Assembly: GCA_035569235.1 (NCBI GenBank)
Contig: DATMND010000171.1
Location: 1 to 19,055, forward strand
Origin: JAMXLO01 sp035569235
GTDB lineage: Bacteria > Pseudomonadota > Alphaproteobacteria > Acetobacterales > Acetobacteraceae
Length of the DNA: 19,055 nucleotides
Reading direction: 5' to 3'
In this document: piece by piece, positions 1 to 7,253 of the stretch
Layout: every line of letters begins with the position of its first letter
Numbering within the stretch: the first letter of the stretch is position 1
Translations under genes and position numbers: made by a program
The notes under the pieces: generated by a model
What the model saw: only the letters and a program-made list of their open reading frames with translations
Told to the model about the DNA's origin: nothing
Database searches by the model: none

Positions 1-62
1 CTGCTGCCATCGGACTTATCTCCGTTCCTTGTTCGGTTATTGTGCTCCGGCCAGCCGTATTC

Positions 63-89
63 GTCACCCCCGCGAAAGCGAGGGCCAGC
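63..89 (+). repeat. Single arm of REP-like family A, upstream of pepN
   Basis: This stretch begins GTCA and holds the core CCGCGAAAGCG. It matches the perfect doublet at 4352-4431 at roughly 19 of 27 positions, and one extra A bulges the right side of the small hairpin. Only one arm is visible. It lies in the leader of pepN, so reading frames that run back to position 40 are simply translating the repeat. This supports starting pepN at 106. Confidence 0.6.
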
Positions 90-105
90 CCAGGGACCGC
101 TCATC

Positions 106-2736
106 ATGCCGCTCGACGTCAATTCTGCTCCGCCCCAGACGACCCCGCGTGAGACCCGGCTTGCCGACTACCGGCCGCCCGCCTTCCTGATCGACACGGT
201 CGAGCTTTCCTTCGACCTGGACGAAGCGGCGACCCACGTGCGCTCTCGCCTGGCGCTTCGACGCAATCCTGCATCGGCGGACAGGCACGCGCCGTTGTTG
301 CTCGATGGCGAGGCCGTCACGCTGGTCCGGCTTGCGCTCGATGGCGCGGAACTGGGCGCCAATCGCTACCGCATCGAGGACGGTAAGTTGTTGATCCCCG
401 ACATGCCGGATGCCTGCACGCTGGAGATCGAGACGCGCATTGCGCCGAAGGACAATACCGAACTGTCCGGTCTCTACACGTCCGGCGGCAACTTTTTTAC
501 CCAGTGCGAGGCGGAAGGTTTTCGGCGCATCACCTGGTTCCCCGATCGTCCCGACGTGATGGCCCGCTTCACCACCACCATCACGGCCGACAAGACGCGC
601 GTCCCCGTGATGCTGTCGAACGGCAATCCCGGCGCGATCGAGGACGCCGGCGGCGGACGCCATCGCATCACATGGACCGATCCTCATCCGAAGCCATGCT
701 ATCTGTTTGCGCTCGTCGCTGGCGATCTGGTGGCGGTGAGGGACAGTTTTACCACGCGCTCCGATCGGCATGTCGATCTGGGCATCTGGGTGCGTCGTGG
801 CGACGAGGACCGTTGCGCGCACGCGATGCGGTCGCTGAAGAAGTCGATGCGATGGGACGAGGACGTGTTCGGACTGGAATACGATCTGGACGTGTTCAAC
901 ATCGCTGCTGTGTCCGACTTCAACATGGGCGCGATGGAGAACAAGGGCCTCAATGTCTTCAACGCCAAATACGTTCTGGCAAAGCCCGAGACGGCGACCG
1001 ACAGCGACTATGAGGGCATCGAAACTGTCATCGCGCACGAGTACTTTCATAACTGGACCGGCAACCGCGTCACCTGTCGCGACTGGTTCCAGCTCTCGTT
1101 GAAGGAAGGGCTGACCGTTTATCGCGACCAGGAGTTTTCCGCCGACCAGGGCAGCCGCGTCGTCAAGCGCATCGGCGACGTGCGTGGCCTGCGCGCCGCG
1201 CAGTTCCGCGAGGATACCGGTCCGCTGGCGCATCCCGTGCAACCCGACCACTACATTACGATCGACAATTTCTATACCGCCACGGTCTATAACAAGGGTG
1301 CCGAGGTCATCCGCATGATGGCCACGATTATCGGGCGTGAGAATTTCCGCCGCGGGATGGATCTGTATTTCGCGCGCCATGACAACCAGGCTGTCACCAT
1401 CGACGACTTTGCCCAGGCCATGCAGGACGCGTCCGGGATCGACCTATCGCGGTTCAAGCTCTGGTATCACCAGGCCGGCACGCCGGAGGTCACGCGATCC
1501 GACAGCTATGATCCCGCCGCACGCCGCTACACGTTGACCTTGGCGCAACGTACGCCGCCGACACCGGACCAACCCGACAAGCAGCCTCTGACCATACCGA
1601 TCGCCATGGGTCTGCTGAGTGCGGACGGCGATGAGATCGCGGCGCGCACGCTGCTGCTGACCGAGACGGAGCAGAGCTTCACATTCGAGGATGTGCCGGG
1701 CCCGCCGGTTCCCTCGCTGCTGCGCGGCTTCTCGGCGCCGGTGAAACTGTCCGGCATGCAGCTGGCGCAATTGCAGTTCCTTGCCGCGCACGACACCGAT
1801 CCGTTCGTGCGCTGGGAGTCCGGCCAGCAATACGCCACGCATCTGCTGCTCGAAATGGCCGCGGCTTCGCGCCGCGGCGAGACGCCATCGCTTGAACATG
1901 GCCTGATCGATGCACTGGCCGCCACGCTGCGCCAGGCCGACGCGGATCCGGCCTTCGCCGCAGAGACACTCGTGCTGCCGAGCGAGGCATTCCTCGCCGA
2001 CCAGATGGCGATCGCGGACGTCGATGCCATTCACGCGGTCCGCGACACAGCACGCACGGCGATCGGCCGCGCTTTGCGCACGGAGTTGCGTGCGACCTAT
2101 GACCGGCTGACCGACACCGGAGAATACCGGATCGACGGCGCCGCGATCGGCCGCCGCGCGTTGCGCAATGTCTGTCTCGGATATCTGGCCGCGAACGGCG
2201 AAGCGGAAGGCGTCGCACTTGCAAAGGCGCAGTTCGACGCCGCACAGAACATGACCGACGTGCTCGCCGCGCTGGCCGTTTTGTCGGCAACCGACTCGCC
2301 GGAGCGGCGCGCCGCCCTTGATGCGTTCCATGCGCGCTGGCACAGCGACGATCTAGTGCTGGACAAGTGGTTTGCGATCCAGGCGATGTCGCCACTGCCC
2401 GGCACGCCTGATGCGGTGCGTGCGCTTGCCGCGCACCCCGACTTCGACCTGAAGAATCCCAACCGGGTGCGGGCGCTGGTCAGTACGTTCGCGTCCGGCA
2501 ATCAGGTGCGCTTCCATGATCCTTCGGGCAATGGCTATCGTTTCCTGGCTGACATCATCATCCGGCTCGATACCACGAACAGTCAGGTCGCCGCGCGTCT
2601 CGTTCCGCCGCTTGGCCAGTGGCGCCGCGTGGAGACCGCACGGCAGGCACTGATGAAGCAGGAACTGCAGCACATCCTCGATGCGCCCGGACTGAGCAAG
2701 GGAACCTACGAGATGGCATCACGGAGTATCGCCTGA
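106..2736 (+). CDS. pepN: Aminopeptidase N (M1 family zinc metallopeptidase)
   Basis: This cytoplasmic exopeptidase removes N-terminal amino acids from peptides in the last steps of protein turnover. Seen in the sequence: the substrate-binding GAMEN motif at residues 275-279, zinc ligands H311 and H315 in HEYFH, the third ligand E334 (the HExxH-x18-E pattern), and the transition-state tyrosine Y395 in TVYNKGAEV. All sit 14 residues later than in E. coli PepN, and the 876-residue length is close to the usual 870. The C-terminal half is the helical domain of bacterial PepN. I chose the ATG at 106, preceded by AGGGA at 92-96 with 9-base spacing, over the GTG at 40, because the extra 22 residues are translated repeat DNA. 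A solute-binding protein gene follows after 56 bases on the same strand. No signal peptide is seen. Confidence 0.96.
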   Translation: MPLDVNSAPPQTTPRETRLADYRPPAFLIDTVELSFDLDEAATHVRSRLALRRNPASADRHAPLLLDGEAVTLVRLALDGAELGANRYRIEDGKLLIPDMPDACTLEIETRIAPKDNTELSGLYTSGGNFFTQCEAEGFRRITWFPDRPDVMARFTTTITADKTRVPVMLSNGNPGAIEDAGGGRHRITWTDPHPKPCYLFALVAGDLVAVRDSFTTRSDRHVDLGIWVRRGDEDRCAHAMRSLKKSMRWDEDVFGLEYDLDVFNIAAVSDFNMGAMENKGLNVFNAKYVLAKPETATDSDYEGIETVIAHEYFHNWTGNRVTCRDWFQLSLKEGLTVYRDQEFSADQGSRVVKRIGDVRGLRAAQFREDTGPLAHPVQPDHYITIDNFYTATVYNKGAEVIRMMATIIGRENFRRGMDLYFARHDNQAVTIDDFAQAMQDASGIDLSRFKLWYHQAGTPEVTRSDSYDPAARRYTLTLAQRTPPTPDQPDKQPLTIPIAMGLLSADGDEIAARTLLLTETEQSFTFEDVPGPPVPSLLRGFSAPVKLSGMQLAQLQFLAAHDTDPFVRWESGQQYATHLLLEMAAASRRGETPSLEHGLIDALAATLRQADADPAFAAETLVLPSEAFLADQMAIADVDAIHAVRDTARTAIGRALRTELRATYDRLTDTGEYRIDGAAIGRRALRNVCLGYLAANGEAEGVALAKAQFDAAQNMTDVLAALAVLSATDSPERRAALDAFHARWHSDDLVLDKWFAIQAMSPLPGTPDAVRALAAHPDFDLKNPNRVRALVSTFASGNQVRFHDPSGNGYRFLADIIIRLDTTNSQVAARLVPPLGQWRRVETARQALMKQELQHILDAPGLSKGTYEMASRSIA

Positions 2737-2792
2737 CCGGTGCGTGCGGTGCCGCTGCGGGTGATCTCTGGCCGCAACGACGGGAGGGAGAC

Positions 2793-4301
2793 ATGCGAAA
2801 CCTGAAGGCGGCCGGCGTTGGCGCCGTCCTCCTGGCATTGGCTGCATCGGTGCAGGCGGCCGGCACATTGCGCATCGGCATGCAGGACGATCCGGACGCA
2901 CTGGATCCGGCCCGAGGCGGCACCTTCGCCGGGCGCATCGTCTTCGCCAGCCTGTGCGACAAGCTGATCGACCTGACTCCCGATTTGAAGTTCGCTCCGC
3001 AGCTTGCCACCGACTGGTCATGGTCCGCCGACGGCAAGGCGCTGACCCTGACGTTGCGTGACGGTGTAAAGTTGCAGGACGGCGAACCGTTCAACGCCGA
3101 CGCAGTGCGCGTGAACATCGAGCGCTACCGCACCGCGCCGGAAAGCAATCGCAAGGGCGAGCTGCGTCCCGTCACCGGCGTGGAGGTGATCGATCCGAAG
3201 ACGGTGCGGATCGTGCTGTCGCAGCCTTACGCGCCGCTGATCGCCGTGCTGTCCGACCGCGCAGGCATGATGGGCTCGCCCAAGGCGATCGAGCGGCTCG
3301 GCAAGGACTTTGCCACCGCGCCGGTGTGCGCCGGTCCGTTCAGCTTTACAGAGCGCGTGCCGCAGGATCGGATGGTGCTCGATCGCTTCCCCGGGTACTG
3401 GAACGCGGACGCCATCCATCTGGACCGCATCGTGTTTCGCCCGATCGCGGATTCCACCGTGCGTCTGGTGAACTTGCAGACCGGCCAGCTCGACATGATC
3501 GAGGAGCTGGCGCCCATCGATGCCGCGAAAGTGGAGAAGGATCCGAAGCTGAAGCTGCAAGGGGCGACGTCGCTCGGCTACGAGGCGATCGACATCAATT
3601 TGGCGCATGGGCCGGCAGCCGACAATCCGCTGGCCAAGGACCCCCACGTGCGCGCCGCGCTGGACGCCGCGATCGATCGCAAGGCGCTCAATCAGGTGGT
3701 GATGGACGGGCGCTTCGTGCCCGACAACCAGGCCGAACTGCCGACCAGCCCTTATTTCAACACGGACCTCCCGGTGCCCGGCCGCGATGTCGCGAAGGCA
3801 AAGGCGTTGCTGAAAGAGGCCGGGCTCGATCGGGTGGCGTTCAGCCTCCGCACGCTGAACACGCCGAGCGACACGCAGATCGGCGAGGTTCTGCAAGCGA
3901 TGGCAGCCGATGCGGGGATCGACATCAGGCTCGTTGCCGGTGAAACCAACGCCAACATCCAGGCGATGAATGCGGGCGACTTTCAGGCCAGTCTGGTGAT
4001 CTGGAGCGGGCGGTCCGATCCGGACTTCAACATCGTGCAGTTCCTTGCCTGCGACGGGTTCCAGAACTGGGCGAAATACTGCAATCCGAAGTTCGACGAT
4101 GCGCTGAACCGTGGCCGCGCGGTCACCGACCTGGCGCAACGCGCGACGGCGTATCACGACGCCGCGTCGATTTATCTGGCGGAGCGGCCGCTGGTTTTCC
4201 TGTTCCACATGACCTGGCTCTACGCCCATAGCGACCGGCTAAAGGGGTTTACGCCGGTTTCGGACGGGCTGATCCGGCCGCAGGGGTTGACGCTGGAATA
4301 G
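2793..4301 (+). CDS. ABC transporter substrate-binding protein, family 5 (peptide/nickel/opine type)
   Basis: A periplasmic binding protein that would deliver peptides or similar solutes to an ABC importer. The 502-residue product begins with a Sec signal peptide (charged MRNLK, a hydrophobic run, and a likely cut after VQA near residue 22). It continues with the family 5 pattern: an IGMQDDPDALDPA-like start, LATDWSWSADGKALTLTLRDGVK, a DG(E/K)PFNADAVRVNIER segment, and a late SGRSDPD region. The ATG at 2793 has the strong ribosome site GGGAGGGAG just before it. Reading further upstream in the same frame only adds out-of-frame pepN sequence. No permease or ATPase genes follow, so the rest of the transporter must lie elsewhere. 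A peptide ligand would suit the neighbouring pepN, but the sequence does not fix the ligand. Confidence 0.92.
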   Translation: MRNLKAAGVGAVLLALAASVQAAGTLRIGMQDDPDALDPARGGTFAGRIVFASLCDKLIDLTPDLKFAPQLATDWSWSADGKALTLTLRDGVKLQDGEPFNADAVRVNIERYRTAPESNRKGELRPVTGVEVIDPKTVRIVLSQPYAPLIAVLSDRAGMMGSPKAIERLGKDFATAPVCAGPFSFTERVPQDRMVLDRFPGYWNADAIHLDRIVFRPIADSTVRLVNLQTGQLDMIEELAPIDAAKVEKDPKLKLQGATSLGYEAIDINLAHGPAADNPLAKDPHVRAALDAAIDRKALNQVVMDGRFVPDNQAELPTSPYFNTDLPVPGRDVAKAKALLKEAGLDRVAFSLRTLNTPSDTQIGEVLQAMAADAGIDIRLVAGETNANIQAMNAGDFQASLVIWSGRSDPDFNIVQFLACDGFQNWAKYCNPKFDDALNRGRAVTDLAQRATAYHDAASIYLAERPLVFLFHMTWLYAHSDRLKGFTPVSDGLIRPQGLTLE

Positions 4302-4311
4302 CAGCAAAACT

Positions 4312-4462
4312 CACCACAAAGACACGAAGTAGCGACTGATGCAGCCGGTTCGTCATTCCCGCGAAAGCGGGAACCCAGTGATACACGCACCGACGCAAAT
4401 CCCCCTGGGTTCCCGCTTTCGCGGGAATGACAACGGACGTGCGACTTAGTGGCTCTGTGGTG
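4312..4462. repeat. Nested inverted repeat: REP-like doublet A inside a second inverted pair
   Basis: The inner arms at 4352-4378 and 4405-4431 are perfect 27-base inverted copies with a 26-base spacer. Each arm alone forms a 7-bp hairpin, TTCCCGC/GCGGGAA around a GAAA loop. Outer arms at 4312-4325 and 4449-4462 (CACCACAAAGACAC, 12 of 14 matching when inverted) enclose it. The element fills the gap between the convergent solute-binding and crotonase genes. It could form a large cruciform or act as a two-way transcription barrier. There is no T-run, so a classical terminator is not shown. Confidence 0.9.
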
Positions 4463-4469
4463 AAGTCCT

Positions 4470-5237
4470 TCAGGCGAAGCGCGAGAAGTCCGGCTTGCGC
4501 TTCTCCATGAACGCGGCGAACGCCTCCTTCGCCTCGGGCGAGCCGAGCCGTTCGCGGAACAGCGCGAGTTCCTCTGCCATCCGTCCCGCCACGTCGGGCG
4601 CGCCGTGCCTGATCAACTGCTTGGTTAGTCGCACGGCCTGGGGCGGCAACGCAGCCAGTCGCCGCGCCATCTCGCGCGCGGTGTCCATCAGCGCAGCGCC
4701 GTCCACCACGCGGTTGACGAAGCCCCATTGGAACGCCGTCTCGGCGTCCAGCGGTTCGCCGAGAAGCAACAGTGCGCTGGCACGCTGGTAGCCGAGCAGG
4801 CGCGGGAACAGCAGCGAGCTTGCCGCCTCCGGCACGAGGCCGAGGCTGGTGAACGGCATCACGAAGCGCGCCGAACGGGCTGCGACGATCAGGTCGCAAT
4901 GCGCCAGCATCGTCGTGCCGACGCCGACCGCCGCACCGTTCACCGCCGCGATCAGCGGCTTCCGCATCGACGAAATCGTTGGCAGGAAGCGCGACGACGA
5001 ACTGCGCCCGTCGCTGGCCGCGCGCGACTGAAAATCGGCGATGTCGTTGCCGGACGTGAAGGTATCGCCGGTGCCGGTCAGCAGCGCGACACGTAGAGTC
5101 GGATCGCTGTCCACCAGTTGGAATGCATCGGCCATCGCGTCGTACATCGCCCGCGTCAGAGCGTTCTTCTTTTCCGGCCGATCGAGGCGGATCTCCAGTA
5201 CGCCGTCGGCGCGGGAGATGACGACAGCGCCGGTCAT
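4470..5237 (-). CDS. Enoyl-CoA hydratase/isomerase (crotonase fold), isomerase-like active site
   Basis: A cytoplasmic acyl-CoA enzyme of 255 residues. The crotonase fold shows as RLDRPEKKNALT (residues 18-28), the oxyanion-hole segment SGND, and AAVNGAAVGVG (98-107). The two glutamates used by classical hydratases are not at their positions: threonine 109 replaces the first, and PFT at 128-130 replaces the PE that holds the second. A glutamate is present in GLVPEAASS (E137), where delta3,delta2-enoyl-CoA isomerases of the ECI2/Eci1 type place their catalytic base. I therefore favour an isomerase over a hydratase, although automatic annotation will probably call it enoyl-CoA hydratase. Its ATG overlaps the stop of the Uma2 gene by 4 bases, so it is the last gene of the speD-speE-uma2 run. 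Confidence 0.88.
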   Translation of the reverse strand: MTGAVVISRADGVLEIRLDRPEKKNALTRAMYDAMADAFQLVDSDPTLRVALLTGTGDTFTSGNDIADFQSRAASDGRSSSSRFLPTISSMRKPLIAAVNGAAVGVGTTMLAHCDLIVAARSARFVMPFTSLGLVPEAASSLLFPRLLGYQRASALLLLGEPLDAETAFQWGFVNRVVDGAALMDTAREMARRLAALPPQAVRLTKQLIRHGAPDVAGRMAEELALFRERLGSPEAKEAFAAFMEKRKPDFSRFA

Positions 5238-5767
5238 GGTGCGTCGTAGATGAACGCCAACGGGATGGCGACACCGACCTCCGGCAGATTTAACGTTGCA
5301 TCGACGCCTATTGGCGACTCAGCCTCCCAGCCGTTGGAGCGGCGGCGGACAGTGATCTCCGGGCGGCTCTGCTCCAGCAGAACATAGACCATGACACTGG
5401 GAACAGCGGCATATTCAATCGCCTTGACCCTGCGGTCGGTCAATGCAGTTGACGGCGACAGAACCTCGAAGATCGCTGTCGGCGTGACAGTGTCGTCTTC
5501 ATCTTCGGGTCGATTGCAAACGACACTTGCATCGGGGTACCGCACGCGGCCCGTGGTGATCACTTTGAGTTCTGGTCCATGCGCCTCGCATGGTGGCTTG
5601 ACGTGAAAGACCAGTGCGGCTGCGACCCGCGTTGCGATCAGGGAATGAGCCCTGCTCCCACCCGTCATTGCAACCGGCTGGATTCCGTCGAATTCGTAGC
5701 GCTCGGGTTGGGACCGCTCCCATTCGAGGAACTCTTGCAGCGTCAGCGGCTTCAGCGAGGCGCTCAT
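5234..5767 (-). CDS. Uma2 family (DUF820) restriction-endonuclease-like protein
   Basis: A 177-residue protein of the Uma2 group, which has a PD-(D/E)xK nuclease fold. Members are abundant in cyanobacteria and scattered elsewhere, and their cellular role is unclear. Seen here: the N-terminal LTLQEFLEWE and RYEFDGI segments typical of the family, then YPDA (D79), FEVLSPSTA (E101) and RRVKAIEY (K115), which together make the expected acidic and lysine nuclease core. The C-terminal strand GVAIPLAFIY is also typical. It overlaps speE upstream and the crotonase gene downstream by 4 bases each (ATGA junctions), so it is probably translated with them. No partner toxin, methylase or transposase is nearby. 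Family assignment is fairly sure; activity is inferred only from the conserved residues. Confidence 0.85.
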   Translation of the reverse strand: MSASLKPLTLQEFLEWERSQPERYEFDGIQPVAMTGGSRAHSLIATRVAAALVFHVKPPCEAHGPELKVITTGRVRYPDASVVCNRPEDEDDTVTPTAIFEVLSPSTALTDRRVKAIEYAAVPSVMVYVLLEQSRPEITVRRRSNGWEAESPIGVDATLNLPEVGVAIPLAFIYDAP

Positions 5768-6645
5768 GCGCGGGAGGTTATCATCGGCAAATGCGCGGCG
5801 ATATAGGGCGGCAGATGAAATGCGCCTGCATGGATCTCTGGCGTCCAGTAACCCGTTCCGCCAAGTATGCCCGCGGTCCGCGCGCGTACCCTGATCTCAT
5901 CCACCCCGACACGCGCCATCGATGCGTCCTTGGCCGCCCAGCCCAGCGTCATGAACCCGCCGACATAGGTAGGCACCGCCGCGACATACGCCGTGACGTG
6001 GGGAAAGAACTTCGCCCGCCGGGCGCTGGTATCGCGAAGTTCATCGGCCTGCATGAACGGCACGCCGCACTGATTCACCACGAGCCCACGCACCGTCAAA
6101 ATGCGCGCACAGTTGGCATAGAACTCGTCGGTGAACAGCACCTCGCCCACACCAATCGGATCGGTGGAATCGACGATGATCACGTCGAAGGCCGCGTCGG
6201 GCGCCCGCTTCACATAGTCAATGCCATCGCCGACGATCACCTCGGCGCGCGGATCATTCCACGCATCGCCGCCGATCGCCGGCATGAACTCGCGGGCCAG
6301 GCGGATCACCTCGCCATCGATCTCCACCATCACCGCGCGCCTGACGGTCCGGTGCTGAAGCACGCGCCGCAGCACGCCGCCATCGCCGGCGCCGATGATC
6401 AGCACGTTCTCCGCCGCGCCATGCGCCAGCAGCGGCACATGCGCCAGCATCTCCTGGTAGACGAACTCGTCGGCCTCAGTGATCTGGATCACGCCGTCCA
6501 GCACCATGACGCATCCGTGGGAGAAGCTTTCGAAGATCACGATATCCTGGAACGCGCTCTTCACGCGCGCCAGTTCGCGCTTCACCCGGAAGCGCTGGCC
6601 CCAGTCGGGGTACAGCGTCTCGTTGATCCAGCTATCGGTCGCCAC
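5764..6645 (-). CDS. speE: Spermidine synthase (polyamine aminopropyltransferase)
   Basis: A cytoplasmic enzyme that moves the aminopropyl group of decarboxylated S-adenosylmethionine to putrescine, giving spermidine. The Rossmann-type methyltransferase fold is clear: GAGDGGVLRRVL (nucleotide-binding glycine loop), VMVEIDGEVI, VIVGDGIDYV, and the DSTDPIGVGEVLF segment that carries the catalytic aspartate. The start is taken as a GTG at 6645, five bases after the speD stop, giving MATDSWINETLYPDWGQ, which matches the usual start of the family, and a 293-residue length (E. coli has 288). A longer frame to 6792 lies entirely over the speD coding region and adds arginine-rich sequence foreign to the family. 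It follows speD directly, and both act in the same pathway. Confidence 0.93.
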   Translation of the reverse strand: MATDSWINETLYPDWGQRFRVKRELARVKSAFQDIVIFESFSHGCVMVLDGVIQITEADEFVYQEMLAHVPLLAHGAAENVLIIGAGDGGVLRRVLQHRTVRRAVMVEIDGEVIRLAREFMPAIGGDAWNDPRAEVIVGDGIDYVKRAPDAAFDVIIVDSTDPIGVGEVLFTDEFYANCARILTVRGLVVNQCGVPFMQADELRDTSARRAKFFPHVTAYVAAVPTYVGGFMTLGWAAKDASMARVGVDEIRVRARTAGILGGTGYWTPEIHAGAFHLPPYIAAHLPMITSRA

Positions 6646-6650
6646 AATTG

Positions 6651-7103
6651 CTACGCGATCAGGCCGCGCCGCTGTTCGGACAGAAGGATGGACTTTGGGC
6701 GGAACGTCTGCTTCAGCACCGGCAGCGAGCGATACGGATCGCACGCGCCGCACATAAATATGTCGACCGCGGCGAAGTCGCGCTCGGGCCATGTGTGAAT
6801 GGAGATGTGGCTCTCGGCCAGCACCACCACGCCGCTCACGCCACCGTCAGGGCCGAAATGGTGGAAATGGCTGTGCAGGATCGTCGCGTTGGCCGCCTCG
6901 GCGGCGTCGCGCAGTCCGCGGTCGATCGTCTCCGGATCCATGAGGTTGCTCGCACCCCACAGATCCAGCAGCAGATGCGTGCCGGCGAACTTCACGCCGT
7001 CCTTTTCGACAAAATAGTCCTTCTGCGCTTCGGCGCCGCCGGACTCCGTGTGGATCTCGCTCGGATTGTCCGAGACCATCCCCAGTGGGCTGAGTGCGTA
7101 CAT
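6651..7103 (-). CDS. speD: S-adenosylmethionine decarboxylase proenzyme (prokaryotic class 1B)
   Basis: It makes decarboxylated S-adenosylmethionine, the aminopropyl donor for SpeE. The proenzyme cuts itself before a serine that becomes the pyruvoyl cofactor. Here that serine is S98 in AESHISIHTWPE, followed by H103 (+5) and C118 in MCG (+20), exactly the spacing of S63, H68 and C83 in the Thermotoga enzyme. The 150-residue length is above the usual 120-130 because of extra N-terminal residues. The ATG at 7103 has AGGG about six bases upstream. It is the first gene of the speD-speE-uma2-crotonase run, with a 150-base leader before it. Confidence 0.95.
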   Translation of the reverse strand: MYALSPLGMVSDNPSEIHTESGGAEAQKDYFVEKDGVKFAGTHLLLDLWGASNLMDPETIDRGLRDAAEAANATILHSHFHHFGPDGGVSGVVVLAESHISIHTWPERDFAAVDIFMCGACDPYRSLPVLKQTFRPKSILLSEQRRGLIA

Positions 7104-7253
7104 TGCGTACCCTGTTCCAACCAGCAGACAGCCTGTTGAGCGGGCGCGAGCCGCGTCCGTTCCCTGGGGCCAAGGTAGCGGAAGATGGGGAATGGGCCGC
7201 CGGCGTGCAAGAGGGTTTTTGCTGCCGCCTTGATCGGAGCCGGTTGGCCGACC
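7104..7253 (-). promoter_or_regulatory. Leader and probable promoter region of the spe operon
   Basis: These 150 bases separate the end of the large helical-repeat gene from speD and are the only room for a speD promoter. A weak -35/-10 pair can be drawn on the minus strand (TTGCAC at 7211-7216, then CATCTT after 17 bases), but the match is poor. I see no known S-adenosylmethionine riboswitch consensus and no clear terminator hairpin with a T-run. A 7-base direct repeat, TGCGTAC at 7095-7101 and 7104-7110, brackets the speD start codon. Confidence 0.35.

Noticed and set aside
40..105. N-terminal extension of pepN from the GTG at 40
   Set aside because: The extra 22 residues translate a family A repeat arm, and the ATG at 106 has its own ribosome site.
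64..1380. Long open frame of 438 codons opposite pepN
   Set aside because: It is antisense to a gene with an intact active site. Long antisense frames are expected in GC-rich DNA, and it shows no recognisable domain.
5614..6798. 394-codon open frame opposite speE and the start of speD
   Set aside because: Histidine/arginine-rich shadow of speE with no domain. The minus-strand genes here have full catalytic motifs.
7104..7253. S-adenosylmethionine riboswitch before speD
   Set aside because: I looked for known riboswitch patterns by eye and found no matching stems or conserved loops.
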